Assembly (NCBI GenBank): GCA_015057525.1
Contig: SVEE01000005.1
Span: 1-64,000 of the forward strand
Direction: 5' to 3'
Length of the DNA: 64,000 nucleotides
Origin: Lachnospiraceae bacterium
Lineage (GTDB): Bacteria > Bacillota > Clostridia > Lachnospirales > Lachnospiraceae
The notes beneath the pieces were generated by a model, which saw only the letters and a list, made by a program, of their open reading frames with translations, had not been told where the DNA came from and did not search any database. Of the stretch, positions 53,283 to 61,669 are shown in pieces. Position 1 is the stretch's first letter; each line of letters starts with the position of its first letter. The translations under genes were made by a program, and so were the position numbers.

Positions 53283-53328
53283 ATATCTATCTATGTATAG
53301 ATGTATCAGATATATAGATATTTGTCAA
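53283..53328 (-). promoter_or_regulatory. arsR promoter and probable operator
   Basis: On the minus strand, TTGACA (53323-53328) is followed after 17 bp by TACATC (53300-53305), a weak -10 box. The inverted repeat ATATCTAT (53283-53290) / ATAGATAT (53314-53321), with a further TCTATnnATAGA-like centre, overlaps the promoter and is a likely ArsR site. Confidence 0.6.
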
Positions 53329-53340
53329 TGTGTCGACATA

Positions 53341-53383
53341 AAAAAATTCCTATACCTTATATAAAAGTATAGGAACTTTTTAT
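53341..53383 (-). terminator. Terminator of the lipoprotein gene
   Basis: Stem TTCCTATAC with GTATAGGAA (loop about 12 nt), flanked by A6 and T5, so it could work in both directions. It lies about 75 bp beyond the lipoprotein stop. Confidence 0.7.
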
Positions 53384-53455
53384 GTTTTTAATAAATTCTA
53401 GAAACTTAAAGTTTTCTCACGCTTTATTTTTCTCAGATAGTTTTAACCTATCATA

Positions 53456-54259
53456 TTAATATTTTTTATAAAATACAATAGGTTCGCCTTCCATTGTTAA
53501 AGTAAGAACACCACTTTCAATTATTGCTGTACCTTCTACGTATTCCATCACGTCCTCTACTCCGTCTGTAACTATCTTATCAGGATATATGTACAAGAGC
53601 ACTTGGCTTGCATTATCAGTAATTCCCACCTCATAATATCCACTAATCACCTGATTTACTTCTCCACTTGTAGTCATCTCAAAAGTACCATCCTCTGATA
53701 CAATAAATGTTGATTCACCGGAATCATAGGTTCTAACATACTCGCCATAATAATCCACAGCATATATATCAAATAATTCTGAACCATCAGTTTTTACCAT
53801 ATATGTAGTTACTGTTGTCATATTACCCTCTTCCAAGAGCATCTTAACATAAATCACATAATACTGGCTGCCATCTCTTTCCTCAAGTTCATCGGCAGGA
53901 ATATAGCTATAATCGTCTCCCATCTCTTCTCTAACCAAATTAATTGCTTCATCTACTGTGATGACTGTTTCATCCTCCGAAGTATCACTATCTTCTGTTG
54001 TCTCAGTTGTTGTAGAAACGTCTACTGTTGTAGAAGAATCTACTGTCGTAGTAACACTCTCTGTTGTTGTTTCCTCTGTTGTTTCCTCTGCCGTTGTAAC
54101 ATTTGCCTCCGTTGTTGTCTCCGCTGTTGTTACAACATTTGCGGTTGTTGCTTTTTCTGTTACTTTACCTGTTTCCTCCTTACTACCACAGGCTGTCAAA
54201 GTCAACGCCATCAGTCCAACCAAAAAAATCTTTACGCAGGAATGTTTCAAAAATTTCAT
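53456..54259 (-). CDS. Lipoprotein with Thr/Glu-rich linker (unknown function)
   Basis: A 267-residue exported lipoprotein. The signal peptide ends in the lipobox LTLTACGS (cysteine near residue 24). A linker of about 70 residues of repeated TTE/TTV (TTTESVTTTVDSSTTVDVST) follows, then a folded region beginning TVDEAINLVREEMGDDYSYI and a second beta-rich part (about 185-265). The start at 54259 has GGAGG 9 nt upstream. The function is not recognised. It is transcribed alone on the minus strand. Confidence 0.85.
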   Translation of the reverse strand: MKFLKHSCVKIFLVGLMALTLTACGSKEETGKVTEKATTANVVTTAETTTEANVTTAEETTEETTTESVTTTVDSSTTVDVSTTTETTEDSDTSEDETVITVDEAINLVREEMGDDYSYIPADELEERDGSQYYVIYVKMLLEEGNMTTVTTYMVKTDGSELFDIYAVDYYGEYVRTYDSGESTFIVSEDGTFEMTTSGEVNQVISGYYEVGITDNASQVLLYIYPDKIVTDGVEDVMEYVEGTAIIESGVLTLTMEGEPIVFYKKY

Positions 54260-54481
54260 TTTAAGTACCTCCATCTAATTAGATATTTTAATATAATATT
54301 TTTCAGCTGTAAGTATACTATATTTTTTTTCAATATTATTAGCATGCGTATAAAAAGTATGTTTTTGCGTATAAAAATTGAGATATCTACTACAGGATAA
54401 ATAAAAAATCATCTTGAATCATGTACAGCGTCGTCACATCTAATACTTCTCCAAACAACATTACATGTTTTTTTAATAAAA

Positions 54482-55225
54482 TTAACCATTCACATATACG
54501 CAAATCACAACAACTGCAGTGATAACAATGAAAATCATTCCCACCTTAAATCCACCGATTTTTCTCGCTTTTCCAGCTATAGGGTCATATATGCATCGCG
54601 GATTTTCCGGTGAAATCATAATCTCTCTTACTTCTCCTAGCTTTGCATATCCTTTATTTGCATAGACACTTTCACAACTACGATAAACTTTATCTCCATA
54701 CATATATTCAAAAATTGACCTCTTTGTATTTAATTTTCCAGTCCCAGAAGCAGATTGGTGGGAGATACATTTTCCTTGAACACGTTCCGTCAGATATTTC
54801 TTTGCGGCAAATGCTGTACGAAATTCACTCATACACAGACCTATACCTACTACAAAAAACAGGGATAAAAAAATCATATCCTTATACGTTAAAGATGGTA
54901 GAAATATTTTACGGGTGATAATACCTATAGTACTTAACCCAATTAATATGACAAGCAAAATCGCAAAAAATCCTACCAACCCACGATTGAGTGGCGATGG
55001 TCCTGAGTTTCCGCCTACAACTGAGTTCAATCCTATTCTATTAGTTCCACCAAAATTCGCCTGGCTCGCATCACCCAAAGACATATGTCCGTTTTTTACC
55101 TCTATACCTAAGGAATTGATATCATCTGGGTTAAGACTCTCTATTCCACTTTCACGAATCTTCTGCACCAGTTCTGGATCTGATATAGTCATCCTTAAAA
55201 AATTGTTTTGTTCTTCCATTTTCAT
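54482..55225 (-). CDS. DUF3592-like membrane protein
   Basis: A 247-residue protein. The N-terminal cytoplasmic part contains DPELVQKIRESGIESLNPDD. Membrane helices lie at about 83-105 and 118-136, followed by a beta-rich loop (SIFEYMYGDKVYRSCESVYA; ISPENPRCIYDP) and a last helix. The loop pattern resembles DUF3592 proteins. GAGGGGAG precedes the ATG. It is the third of three minus-strand genes with short gaps. Function unknown. Confidence 0.72.
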   Translation of the reverse strand: MKMEEQNNFLRMTISDPELVQKIRESGIESLNPDDINSLGIEVKNGHMSLGDASQANFGGTNRIGLNSVVGGNSGPSPLNRGLVGFFAILLVILIGLSTIGIITRKIFLPSLTYKDMIFLSLFFVVGIGLCMSEFRTAFAAKKYLTERVQGKCISHQSASGTGKLNTKRSIFEYMYGDKVYRSCESVYANKGYAKLGEVREIMISPENPRCIYDPIAGKARKIGGFKVGMIFIVITAVVVICVYVNG

Positions 55226-55240
55226 AAATTTCTCCCCTCA

Positions 55241-55561
55241 TTACAGCCTATCTCTTTCACAATTTGGCATATAATATGCTTTAATCAAAAAAATCCCCAT
55301 CAACATTGTAAAGAAGCTTATTCCAAAATATGTAGTTTTAGGTTCATCTGGCTTTTCAGAGTTAATGTAAACCGCACATTCTTTTCCATCTTTCATTGTA
55401 AATGCATTGAAACCATAGAGTCCTATATCCTCATAGAGCTCATCATCATATTCATAAGTGATATATGCTACTTTCCTATTGTGAGCTCCTGTTTTTCGAA
55501 CATCAATGATTCCTTCTACCCTATCATATGTGGCAATATAAAAAATGCTGAATCCTATCAA
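55241..55561 (-). CDS. DUF3592-like membrane protein, start uncertain
   Basis: At least 106 residues: a short N-terminal hydrophobic stretch, a beta-rich middle (VAYITYEYDDELYEDIGLYG; ECAVYINSEKPDEP) and a C-terminal helix, resembling DUF3592. The track start is a TTG inside what looks like the first membrane helix. The frame continues upstream for about 11 codons encoding hydrophobic residues (LFVVVGLVL) to a stop, but offers no ATG, GTG or TTG there. Either the start codon was lost or an unusual start is used. A GTGAGG lies at the right distance from that hydrophobic region. Confidence 0.6.
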   Translation of the reverse strand: MIGFSIFYIATYDRVEGIIDVRKTGAHNRKVAYITYEYDDELYEDIGLYGFNAFTMKDGKECAVYINSEKPDEPKTTYFGISFFTMLMGIFLIKAYYMPNCERDRL

Positions 55562-55575
55562 AACAAGTCCAACAA

Positions 55576-55881
55576 CTACAAATAATGTTCCTCACCATAT
55601 AAATGCTCTTGATGAATCTTTTCCTCTCTTATTTGATTAAGCAATTGTATTTTATCGAGTAGGAGGGCGATAGTTTTTCTCATTTGATTTTCAACTTCCA
55701 CATCATATTCCGTACATCTTCCGATTTCCCAAAGGGCAAAATCGTACATCGTACCATTACGTCTCAAATCTCCTATTTTCCAAGTCTTTTCTGGAGTAAG
55801 ATTTAATAATTTAGAAACATCATCAGGATTAAAATTTCCAACTATCTTGAAATATGTATTGCAACTATTTCGAGTACTCAT
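55576..55881 (-). CDS. DUF4279 family protein
   Basis: A 101-residue cytoplasmic protein. STRNSCNTYFKIVGNFNPDD, LLNLTPEKTWKIGDLRRNGT and YDFALWEIGR are the DUF4279 features; the family is of unknown function and often found near toxin-immunity or small accessory genes. The start at 55881 has GGAGG 5 nt upstream, four codons inside the track ORF. Its stop lies close to the apparent start region of the next gene. Confidence 0.88.
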   Translation of the reverse strand: MSTRNSCNTYFKIVGNFNPDDVSKLLNLTPEKTWKIGDLRRNGTMYDFALWEIGRCTEYDVEVENQMRKTIALLLDKIQLLNQIREEKIHQEHLYGEEHYL

Positions 55882-56265
55882 ATGCACCTCCACATATTTT
55901 AAATTCTCACATACTCTTCATTCATCGCACACTAGCATTTTACGGACAAATCATTCAATAACTATAAATTATCCGTGATTTCTGTAAAATAATACACTAT
56001 TTTTTTGTCATTCCATATCTTTATACGGATAACACCATTATTTTAATTGTTTTCTACGTATTATTTTACATCTCAATCTTATTTTTTAGATTTTTTCGAA
56101 TATATGTTACGTAGAAATATACTTTACTGACCAATTTCTCCGTATTTGTATGATCTCTAAACAAATAAATTTACTCTTTTATTATTCTTTTACGGATAAT
56201 TCATATATCATATATGTTTTTATCCGTAAAATCCCATAATCCCGCAACAGAAAATACATTCTCCC
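55882..56265. other. 384-bp AT-rich intergenic region with repeat cluster E2
   Basis: No gene is seen. The stretch 55940-56229 is a repeat cluster related to E1 at 51.2 kb. The 58 bp nearest the DUF4279 start may hold its promoter, but none is clear. Confidence 0.7.
55940..56229. repeat. TTATCCGTAA inverted-repeat cluster E2
   Basis: It opens with TTACGGACAA (55940) facing TTATCCGTGA (55969) and closes with TTACGGATAA (56190) facing TTATCCGTAA (56220); ATACGGATAA lies near 56023. Further in, TTTCTACGTA (about 56051) and TTACGTAGAAA (about 56107) also pair. The opening module closely matches 51311-51352 in E1. Confidence 0.78.
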
Positions 56266-57411
56266 CTAATACAACCAAAGAAAATTATTATCTGTACTTA
56301 AAAACTCTATGTTATTTATAAACAGCACATTCTCTATACCATTCTCTTTAGCAAGTTTGCTTACACTATCATGGTAATATCTCAAATCCACTACTATTAT
56401 CTCACTATAATTATCTGCCAGCAGTGGCAAAAAGCTATGAGCATACGAATCCTTCACAACAAGAAGCTTTCCGTTATCTTCTGACACTGCGTTGCTTGTT
56501 ATTTTTATAATAGAGTGATTTCCATCTAAATAAGTTGTATATTTGTCCTTTATTTCCAAATTCTCATAATTATATAATGAGTCTGACGTCCAACCTTCGT
56601 CTAAATACTCAACGGTATATTCGCCATCAGGTTTGTGATAAAGCAATACTTCATCTGGCTCTGCGCTAAAGGTTGGAACATTTGAATAAAGTGTTCCATA
56701 GAACTCATCACTTGCCACTTCGATATCATATACATCTGACAAATCAAAATCAGTATTATTTGCAAATTCAGAAGAATCCTCTATTCCCACAAATTCACAG
56801 TAAGACTCGTATCCTATATACGCCCCTTGCATTGTCCAGTGGTGGTCTGTTTTGTAATAAATATACTCATCTTTATTTGCCATAAGCTCATCAAAACAAT
56901 CTGTTACTGCTATCTCATCTGATACACTTCCATAGATATACGCAAGCACCTCTGACTGATCATAGCAGGATGCGTAAGAAGGAAGCCTGTCCTCATACAC
57001 GTAGCAAGCGTTTGGAATAAGCAACCATGTGCAGTTTAAGTCAGAATTTGCCTCTGCAAATTCATTTACATAGGAAACGTTAGTTCCAAGCTGATTGTAC
57101 GGATTTTGATAATCCTGAATAAGCATATCCTCCGCAAAATAAACACCATTGATATACTTTTGATTAAGTGCCAGATTCTCAGTAACTTTAAGCTTTACGA
57201 GAAAATCCTTAAATATAATCTGGTCACTCATATATTTTTCAAAGTTCTTTGTAAACTCTCCGTTTACTATGCTTTCTCCAGTAATTTCAGGAAATTTAGT
57301 AAGATTTCTATTTTCCATATCCGAAAAATCTCTGTCCTTTGCTATAACTGAGCCAAAGGCAAACACACAAATAAACGCAAGAAAACTAATTGTAAGAATT
57401 TTATTCCTCAT
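56266..57411 (-). CDS. DHHW family protein (AlgJ/AlgX-like O-acetylation partner)
   Basis: A 381-residue protein with an N-terminal membrane anchor (about 5-24) and an extracellular SGNH-like domain. RDFSDMENRNLTKFPEITGE and YMSDQIIFKDFLVKLK are typical starts. The KTDHHWTMQGAYIGY segment carries the DHHW motif, and VVKDSYAHSFLPLL carries the serine-type motif. Such proteins transfer or handle acetyl groups on surface polysaccharides together with an MBOAT protein, which is encoded 11 bp upstream. The polymer is unknown. Confidence 0.9.
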   Translation of the reverse strand: MRNKILTISFLAFICVFAFGSVIAKDRDFSDMENRNLTKFPEITGESIVNGEFTKNFEKYMSDQIIFKDFLVKLKVTENLALNQKYINGVYFAEDMLIQDYQNPYNQLGTNVSYVNEFAEANSDLNCTWLLIPNACYVYEDRLPSYASCYDQSEVLAYIYGSVSDEIAVTDCFDELMANKDEYIYYKTDHHWTMQGAYIGYESYCEFVGIEDSSEFANNTDFDLSDVYDIEVASDEFYGTLYSNVPTFSAEPDEVLLYHKPDGEYTVEYLDEGWTSDSLYNYENLEIKDKYTTYLDGNHSIIKITSNAVSEDNGKLLVVKDSYAHSFLPLLADNYSEIIVVDLRYYHDSVSKLAKENGIENVLFINNIEFLSTDNNFLWLY

Positions 57412-57422
57412 GTGCTTACCTC

Positions 57423-58847
57423 CTAAAATCTAAAATACAGGAATGGATTAAAGGCTTCTCCTGCCAAAAAAGCAACAGAAAGTACTGCCATTCCAATTAA
57501 AACAACACTTTCTATAAGTCCTGAAGCAACCTCTGATTTATTTGACATCTTATCCATAAACTTAGCTACAAGCTTCTTTGGAAATGGTGTTGCTGCCACA
57601 AAAGCAATAAGCAAAAACATTCCATAGGAAATCAAATAGAACATAGTTGTATCGTTGGCAAAGGCCAAACCATTTAATCCAAACATATTAAATACCGCAG
57701 TCTTTAATGCAGGCAACTTGTCATATGCAAAAATAACCCATCCTAAATTTATGAAAAACAATGCATATATATGTGAAACAAGCTTTGGCATTTTCTCAAT
57801 CCATTTTCCAAGCCACATTTTTTCAACTGTAAGCAGGACAAAATAATAGATCCCCCAGATAACAAAATTCCATGCTGCACCATGCCAAATACCGGTAAGC
57901 AGCCAGACAATAAATATATTTCTTAATGTTTTAACCTTACCACACCTATTTCCTCCCAAAGGAATATACACATAATCTCTAAACCATGTACTAAGTGAAA
58001 TATGCCATCTTCTCCAAAACTCAGTAATGCTTTTTGAAATATAAGGATAGTCAAAATTCTCAAGGAACTTAAAACCAAACATTCTCCCTAAACCAATTGC
58101 CATATCTGAATATCCTGAAAAATCAAAATAAATCTGTATAGAAAATGCTATAGCCGAAATCCAAGCCAGTACCACCGTATTGTCATTAGCTGATAATTTT
58201 GAGATACTGTCTACTATTTCTCCTGCCATATTTGCAATAAGTACCTTTTTGCCAAGTCCAAGGATAAAACGTCTTACACCCTCGCCAAAATCATCAATGC
58301 TTTCTTTTCTCACATCTAACTGCTCTGCAACTGTCTCATATCTGACAATTGGTCCTGCAATAAGCTGTGGAAATAAAGTAATATATGCTGCAAGATTTAT
58401 AATATTTTTCTGACATTTTGCCTTATCTCTGTAAACATCTACCGTATATGAGAGAATCTGAAATGTATAAAATGATATACCTATTGGGAGCTCAAGTCCT
58501 AAAGTCTTTATGTTTATACTTGGTATATTGTTGATTGTATCCGCAAAGAAGTCAAAATACTTAAAGAAAAACAGCACACCAAGATTAATCACTACTGACA
58601 TAACAACTGCAAGCTTGGCCATTTTTACATTGTCCTTGCACATGAATTTATCAACCATAATTCCACCAATATATCCAACTAATATTGATGCAATCATGAC
58701 AAATACATACTTTGGTTCACCCCATGCATAGAATAAAAGGCTAAAAAGCATTAAAACAAAATTTTTAAGAAATCTTGGACTTATATAATAAACCAATAAA
58801 ACTATTGGTAAAAATGCAAATAAAAATGTAATACTTGAAAAAACCAT
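57423..58847 (-). CDS. MBOAT family O-acyltransferase (AlgI/DltB-like)
   Basis: A 474-residue membrane enzyme with about ten helices. SSITFLFAFLPIVLLVYYIS at the start, SFYTFQILSYTVDVYRDKAK, FPQLIAGPIVRYE, WRRWHISLSTWFRDYVYIPL and TGIWHGAAWNFVIWG (catalytic histidine) are family hallmarks. It moves acyl groups, probably acetyl, across the membrane onto an extracellular polymer. It is first in a two-gene operon with the DHHW protein. No dltA/dltC genes are nearby, so polysaccharide O-acetylation is more likely than teichoic-acid alanylation. Confidence 0.95.
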   Translation of the reverse strand: MVFSSITFLFAFLPIVLLVYYISPRFLKNFVLMLFSLLFYAWGEPKYVFVMIASILVGYIGGIMVDKFMCKDNVKMAKLAVVMSVVINLGVLFFFKYFDFFADTINNIPSINIKTLGLELPIGISFYTFQILSYTVDVYRDKAKCQKNIINLAAYITLFPQLIAGPIVRYETVAEQLDVRKESIDDFGEGVRRFILGLGKKVLIANMAGEIVDSISKLSANDNTVVLAWISAIAFSIQIYFDFSGYSDMAIGLGRMFGFKFLENFDYPYISKSITEFWRRWHISLSTWFRDYVYIPLGGNRCGKVKTLRNIFIVWLLTGIWHGAAWNFVIWGIYYFVLLTVEKMWLGKWIEKMPKLVSHIYALFFINLGWVIFAYDKLPALKTAVFNMFGLNGLAFANDTTMFYLISYGMFLLIAFVAATPFPKKLVAKFMDKMSNKSEVASGLIESVVLIGMAVLSVAFLAGEAFNPFLYFRF

Positions 58848-58950
58848 CTTTAAAACCTCATCTTTTTCGATGTATTAATAATAATATTTATTTTAAAATA
58901 CTGCAACACAATATTTTATGTAAACAAAGCAAAAATACATTAAAATAATT

Positions 58951-60801
58951 TTATTTCAAACTATCATTCTCTTTAAAATATTTATTTATCTCCCTTACAT
59001 ATCTGCTTGAATCCTTAGCTTTCTCATGAATAAGCTTAGGGGTAAATATATAAAGCTTATGCCTTGCTCTAGTCATAGCAACATAAAACATTCTTCTTTC
59101 CTCTTCCAGGTCGGAATCAGATTTTGCCTTCTTATACGGACATATTCCTTCAACTGCGTCAATTATATAAACACAATCAAACTCAAGCCCCTTAGCACTA
59201 TGCATAGTCATAAGATTTATTCCCTTAGTAGTCTTTTTCTTTTCCTGTTGCCTTTTCATAACCTCAGTATAATCAGCTATAAATTCAAACAAAGCTTCGT
59301 AACTTTCCACATCCTTTATCATTGCCGCAAATTCATCAAGCACATCAAGCAACTCACCTGCATCAAGCTGTCTATACTCTGCATATTTTCTAACATAATC
59401 GTCAAATCCCACTCCATTTCTTATGAAATTAAGTGCAGGATATGGTCTCATCTTTTTTATAAGTTTCATATCAGCCATGAATTTGTCCAGATTATCCACA
59501 GCATAATCTTTATCACGAAGTCTCCATCTTATCTGGTCATAATCAATTTTCTCTTCCAAAAGTACATCTCTGCTTATATATCTGCTAGGCTTATTCATTA
59601 TTCTGAGAAATGTGGCTCTGCTGTTATCACCCATAGCAATCCTCATGTAATCGAGAACATTTGACACTATAAAGTGTTCAAATATATTTGGTAAGGAATC
59701 GCTTATTGTATATGGAATATTAAAGCTGTCAAGTCTATATGCAAGGCGTCTTGGTTGTATATTAGTTCTATACAAAACAGCCTGTTTCTCATATGGAATA
59801 CCCTCTGCCACATTATCTTTTATCAGCTTTATTACCATGGCATTTTCCTCTGCCACATTTTTAGTAGATATAATTTTGACAATACCATCCTGTAAACTGG
59901 TAGAAACAAGTTTTTTCTTAAATCTCTTATTATTTCCTGCTATAACTCTTGATGATAAAAAGGTTATACTCTTGTCACATCTATAATTTGTTCCAAGCTC
60001 AATCTTTCTGGCGTCCTTAAAATCTTCTAAAAATCTATGCATTATCTCTGGTCTGGCACCTCTAAATCCATAAACTGACTGATCGTCATCTCCAACCACA
60101 AATATATTGTTTCGTGGCATTGCAATAAGCTTTATTGTCTCATATTGAATTTTATTACTGTCCTGAAATTCATCAACCATAATATACTTAAATATACTTC
60201 TACATTTATCAAGAATGTCTTTTCTGGAAGAAAGAAGTTCATAGCACATGACAAGCATATCATCAAAATCAATTAAACCTTTTCTTCTCTTCTCGCTTTC
60301 GAAAGCTCTATATATTTTTCTAAATCCATCAGCGGGAAGGTTTGCACTATAATAATCCTCAATGTCAAGCATATCGCATTTAACAAAGCTTATTTGCGCC
60401 AAAATATCAGATATAATATCCTCTTTATTGTCATAAGAAAGAGATATTCTATCCATCAATTCGCTAATAATTTTTCTTTTTTCCTCTTCTTGAATAATAC
60501 TTGAATTCTGCAGATTATAAGCAGTTTTAATAATCCAGAAAAAAATAGAATGAAAGGTTCCGAACCTGACATGATAGTCATGACCTTTTGTTAATTCCTT
60601 GAATCTTGTTTCCATTTCAAGGCTTGCAGCTCTTGTAAATGTAATAACAAGAATATCTGCGGGAGAAACTCCCGCAGATTCTATTAAATACTTAATTCTT
60701 CTAGTTATGGTTGTTGTCTTACCGGAACCAGGACCTGCCACTACAAGACAAGCTCCCTCATTATGCATGGTTGCACTTTTTTGTTCCTCACTAAGTTTCA
60801 T
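58951..60801 (-). CDS. UvrD/Rep-family ATP-dependent DNA helicase
   Basis: A 616-residue superfamily 1 helicase: Walker A VVAGPGSGKTTTITRR, motif II VDEFQDSNKIQYE, motif III GDDDQSVYGFRGA, LGTNYRCD (motif IV region), motif V TMHSAKGLEFDCVYI and motif VI EERRMFYVAMTRARHKLYI. It is shorter than PcrA (about 730 aa), lacking part of the 2B and C-terminal regions, so it is probably a second, PcrA-like helicase. It begins 2 bp after the SEC-C gene. Confidence 0.94.
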   Translation of the reverse strand: MKLSEEQKSATMHNEGACLVVAGPGSGKTTTITRRIKYLIESAGVSPADILVITFTRAASLEMETRFKELTKGHDYHVRFGTFHSIFFWIIKTAYNLQNSSIIQEEEKRKIISELMDRISLSYDNKEDIISDILAQISFVKCDMLDIEDYYSANLPADGFRKIYRAFESEKRRKGLIDFDDMLVMCYELLSSRKDILDKCRSIFKYIMVDEFQDSNKIQYETIKLIAMPRNNIFVVGDDDQSVYGFRGARPEIMHRFLEDFKDARKIELGTNYRCDKSITFLSSRVIAGNNKRFKKKLVSTSLQDGIVKIISTKNVAEENAMVIKLIKDNVAEGIPYEKQAVLYRTNIQPRRLAYRLDSFNIPYTISDSLPNIFEHFIVSNVLDYMRIAMGDNSRATFLRIMNKPSRYISRDVLLEEKIDYDQIRWRLRDKDYAVDNLDKFMADMKLIKKMRPYPALNFIRNGVGFDDYVRKYAEYRQLDAGELLDVLDEFAAMIKDVESYEALFEFIADYTEVMKRQQEKKKTTKGINLMTMHSAKGLEFDCVYIIDAVEGICPYKKAKSDSDLEEERRMFYVAMTRARHKLYIFTPKLIHEKAKDSSRYVREINKYFKENDSLK

Positions 60802-60803
60802 AA

Positions 60804-61307
60804 TTAGTTAGCTCCACAACACTTCTTAAACTTCTTGCCACTTCCGCATGGACATGGATCGTTTCTTCCAACCTTTGGTGGCTTAACAACTGTCTTAGAT
60901 GACTTCTCAATCTTGTATAATTCTTTTCTTCTCTCAGCAGTGATAATGCTATCCCACTGTGGAAGAGTATATAACCACTCTGCATTACATCCAACCATGT
61001 TCATGTAAAGCTTCTCTGGATCATAAGCAAGAGAAACCTGAGTATCCTCCTCAAGGTCATCTACATTATTAGGCTGTACAAGACTTTCTTCTATACCATC
61101 AAGGAAACCTACCATTAACTCAATAGTCATATTGTACTTTTCTGCAAGTTCCTTAACTGTACCTTTAACAACTTCCTTTGGATTGCTGAGAAGTTCTTCA
61201 TAAATAGCCTTCTCGCGCTGGAAATAATCTAACCAAAATTCTTTACCTTCAGGTGTTCTGTCATCAAGACCATATGCATGATCTCTCCAATCTTTTAATA
61301 AACTCAT
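60804..61307 (-). CDS. SEC-C zinc-motif protein
   Basis: A 167-residue cytoplasmic protein with a helical body and the C-terminal zinc motif [20 protein letters not shown], as in the SecA tail and many small clostridial proteins. The motif mediates binding to ribosomes or proteins. The body ([40 protein letters not shown]) is not assigned. It is coupled to the helicase gene (2 bp gap), which suggests joint expression. TAGGAG precedes the ATG. Confidence 0.9.
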   Translation of the reverse strand: MSLLKDWRDHAYGLDDRTPEGKEFWLDYFQREKAIYEELLSNPKEVVKGTVKELAEKYNMTIELMVGFLDGIEESLVQPNNVDDLEEDTQVSLAYDPEKLYMNMVGCNAEWLYTLPQWDSIITAERRKELYKIEKSSKTVVKPPKVGRNDPCPCGSGKKFKKCCGAN

Positions 61308-61376
61308 AATTTCACTCCTATTAGATTTATCTTATAGTTTTGTAAATTTACACTGTAGTAGAGTATAACAAACTAT

Positions 61377-61658
61377 CTATTCTTTTTCAATATTTTCTTT
61401 TTCTAAATCTACATCTTGAATAGCACTTTCCTCATTTTCATTAACTGAAGAAAGGACCTTTCCAATCCATAAAAATACATACATAAAAATAGGTACGATT
61501 ATACAAAGCCACAAGCATCCCATAAAATATTTACTGCCAGTAATTCCTGTAATAAATGTAGCAATAATTAATGCAATTATAATTATAATTCCTACCCACG
61601 CTAAAATTCTGGCTGTTTTTTTCTTGGATAGCTTTGATATATATTTGTTATCACTCAT
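61377..61658 (-). CDS. Small two-helix membrane protein (unknown)
   Basis: A 93-residue protein with hydrophobic helices at about 14-36 and 45-67, a lysine-rich N-terminus and an acidic C-terminal tail ending VDLEKENIEKE. No family is recognised. AAGGAG precedes the ATG. It starts 11 bp after the ABC permease gene and is probably the last gene of that operon. Confidence 0.75.
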   Translation of the reverse strand: MSDNKYISKLSKKKTARILAWVGIIIIIALIIATFITGITGSKYFMGCLWLCIIVPIFMYVFLWIGKVLSSVNENEESAIQDVDLEKENIEKE

Positions 61659-61669
61659 ATTAATTCTCC

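Noticed and set aside
53958-54278. Plus-strand ORF of 106 aa rich in Val/Ser
   Set aside because: It is the antisense of the Thr-rich linker of the lipoprotein gene.
59026-59664. Plus-strand ORF of 212 aa
   Set aside because: It is a long shadow frame inside the helicase gene; composition is unlike the real genes and no ribosome site is seen.
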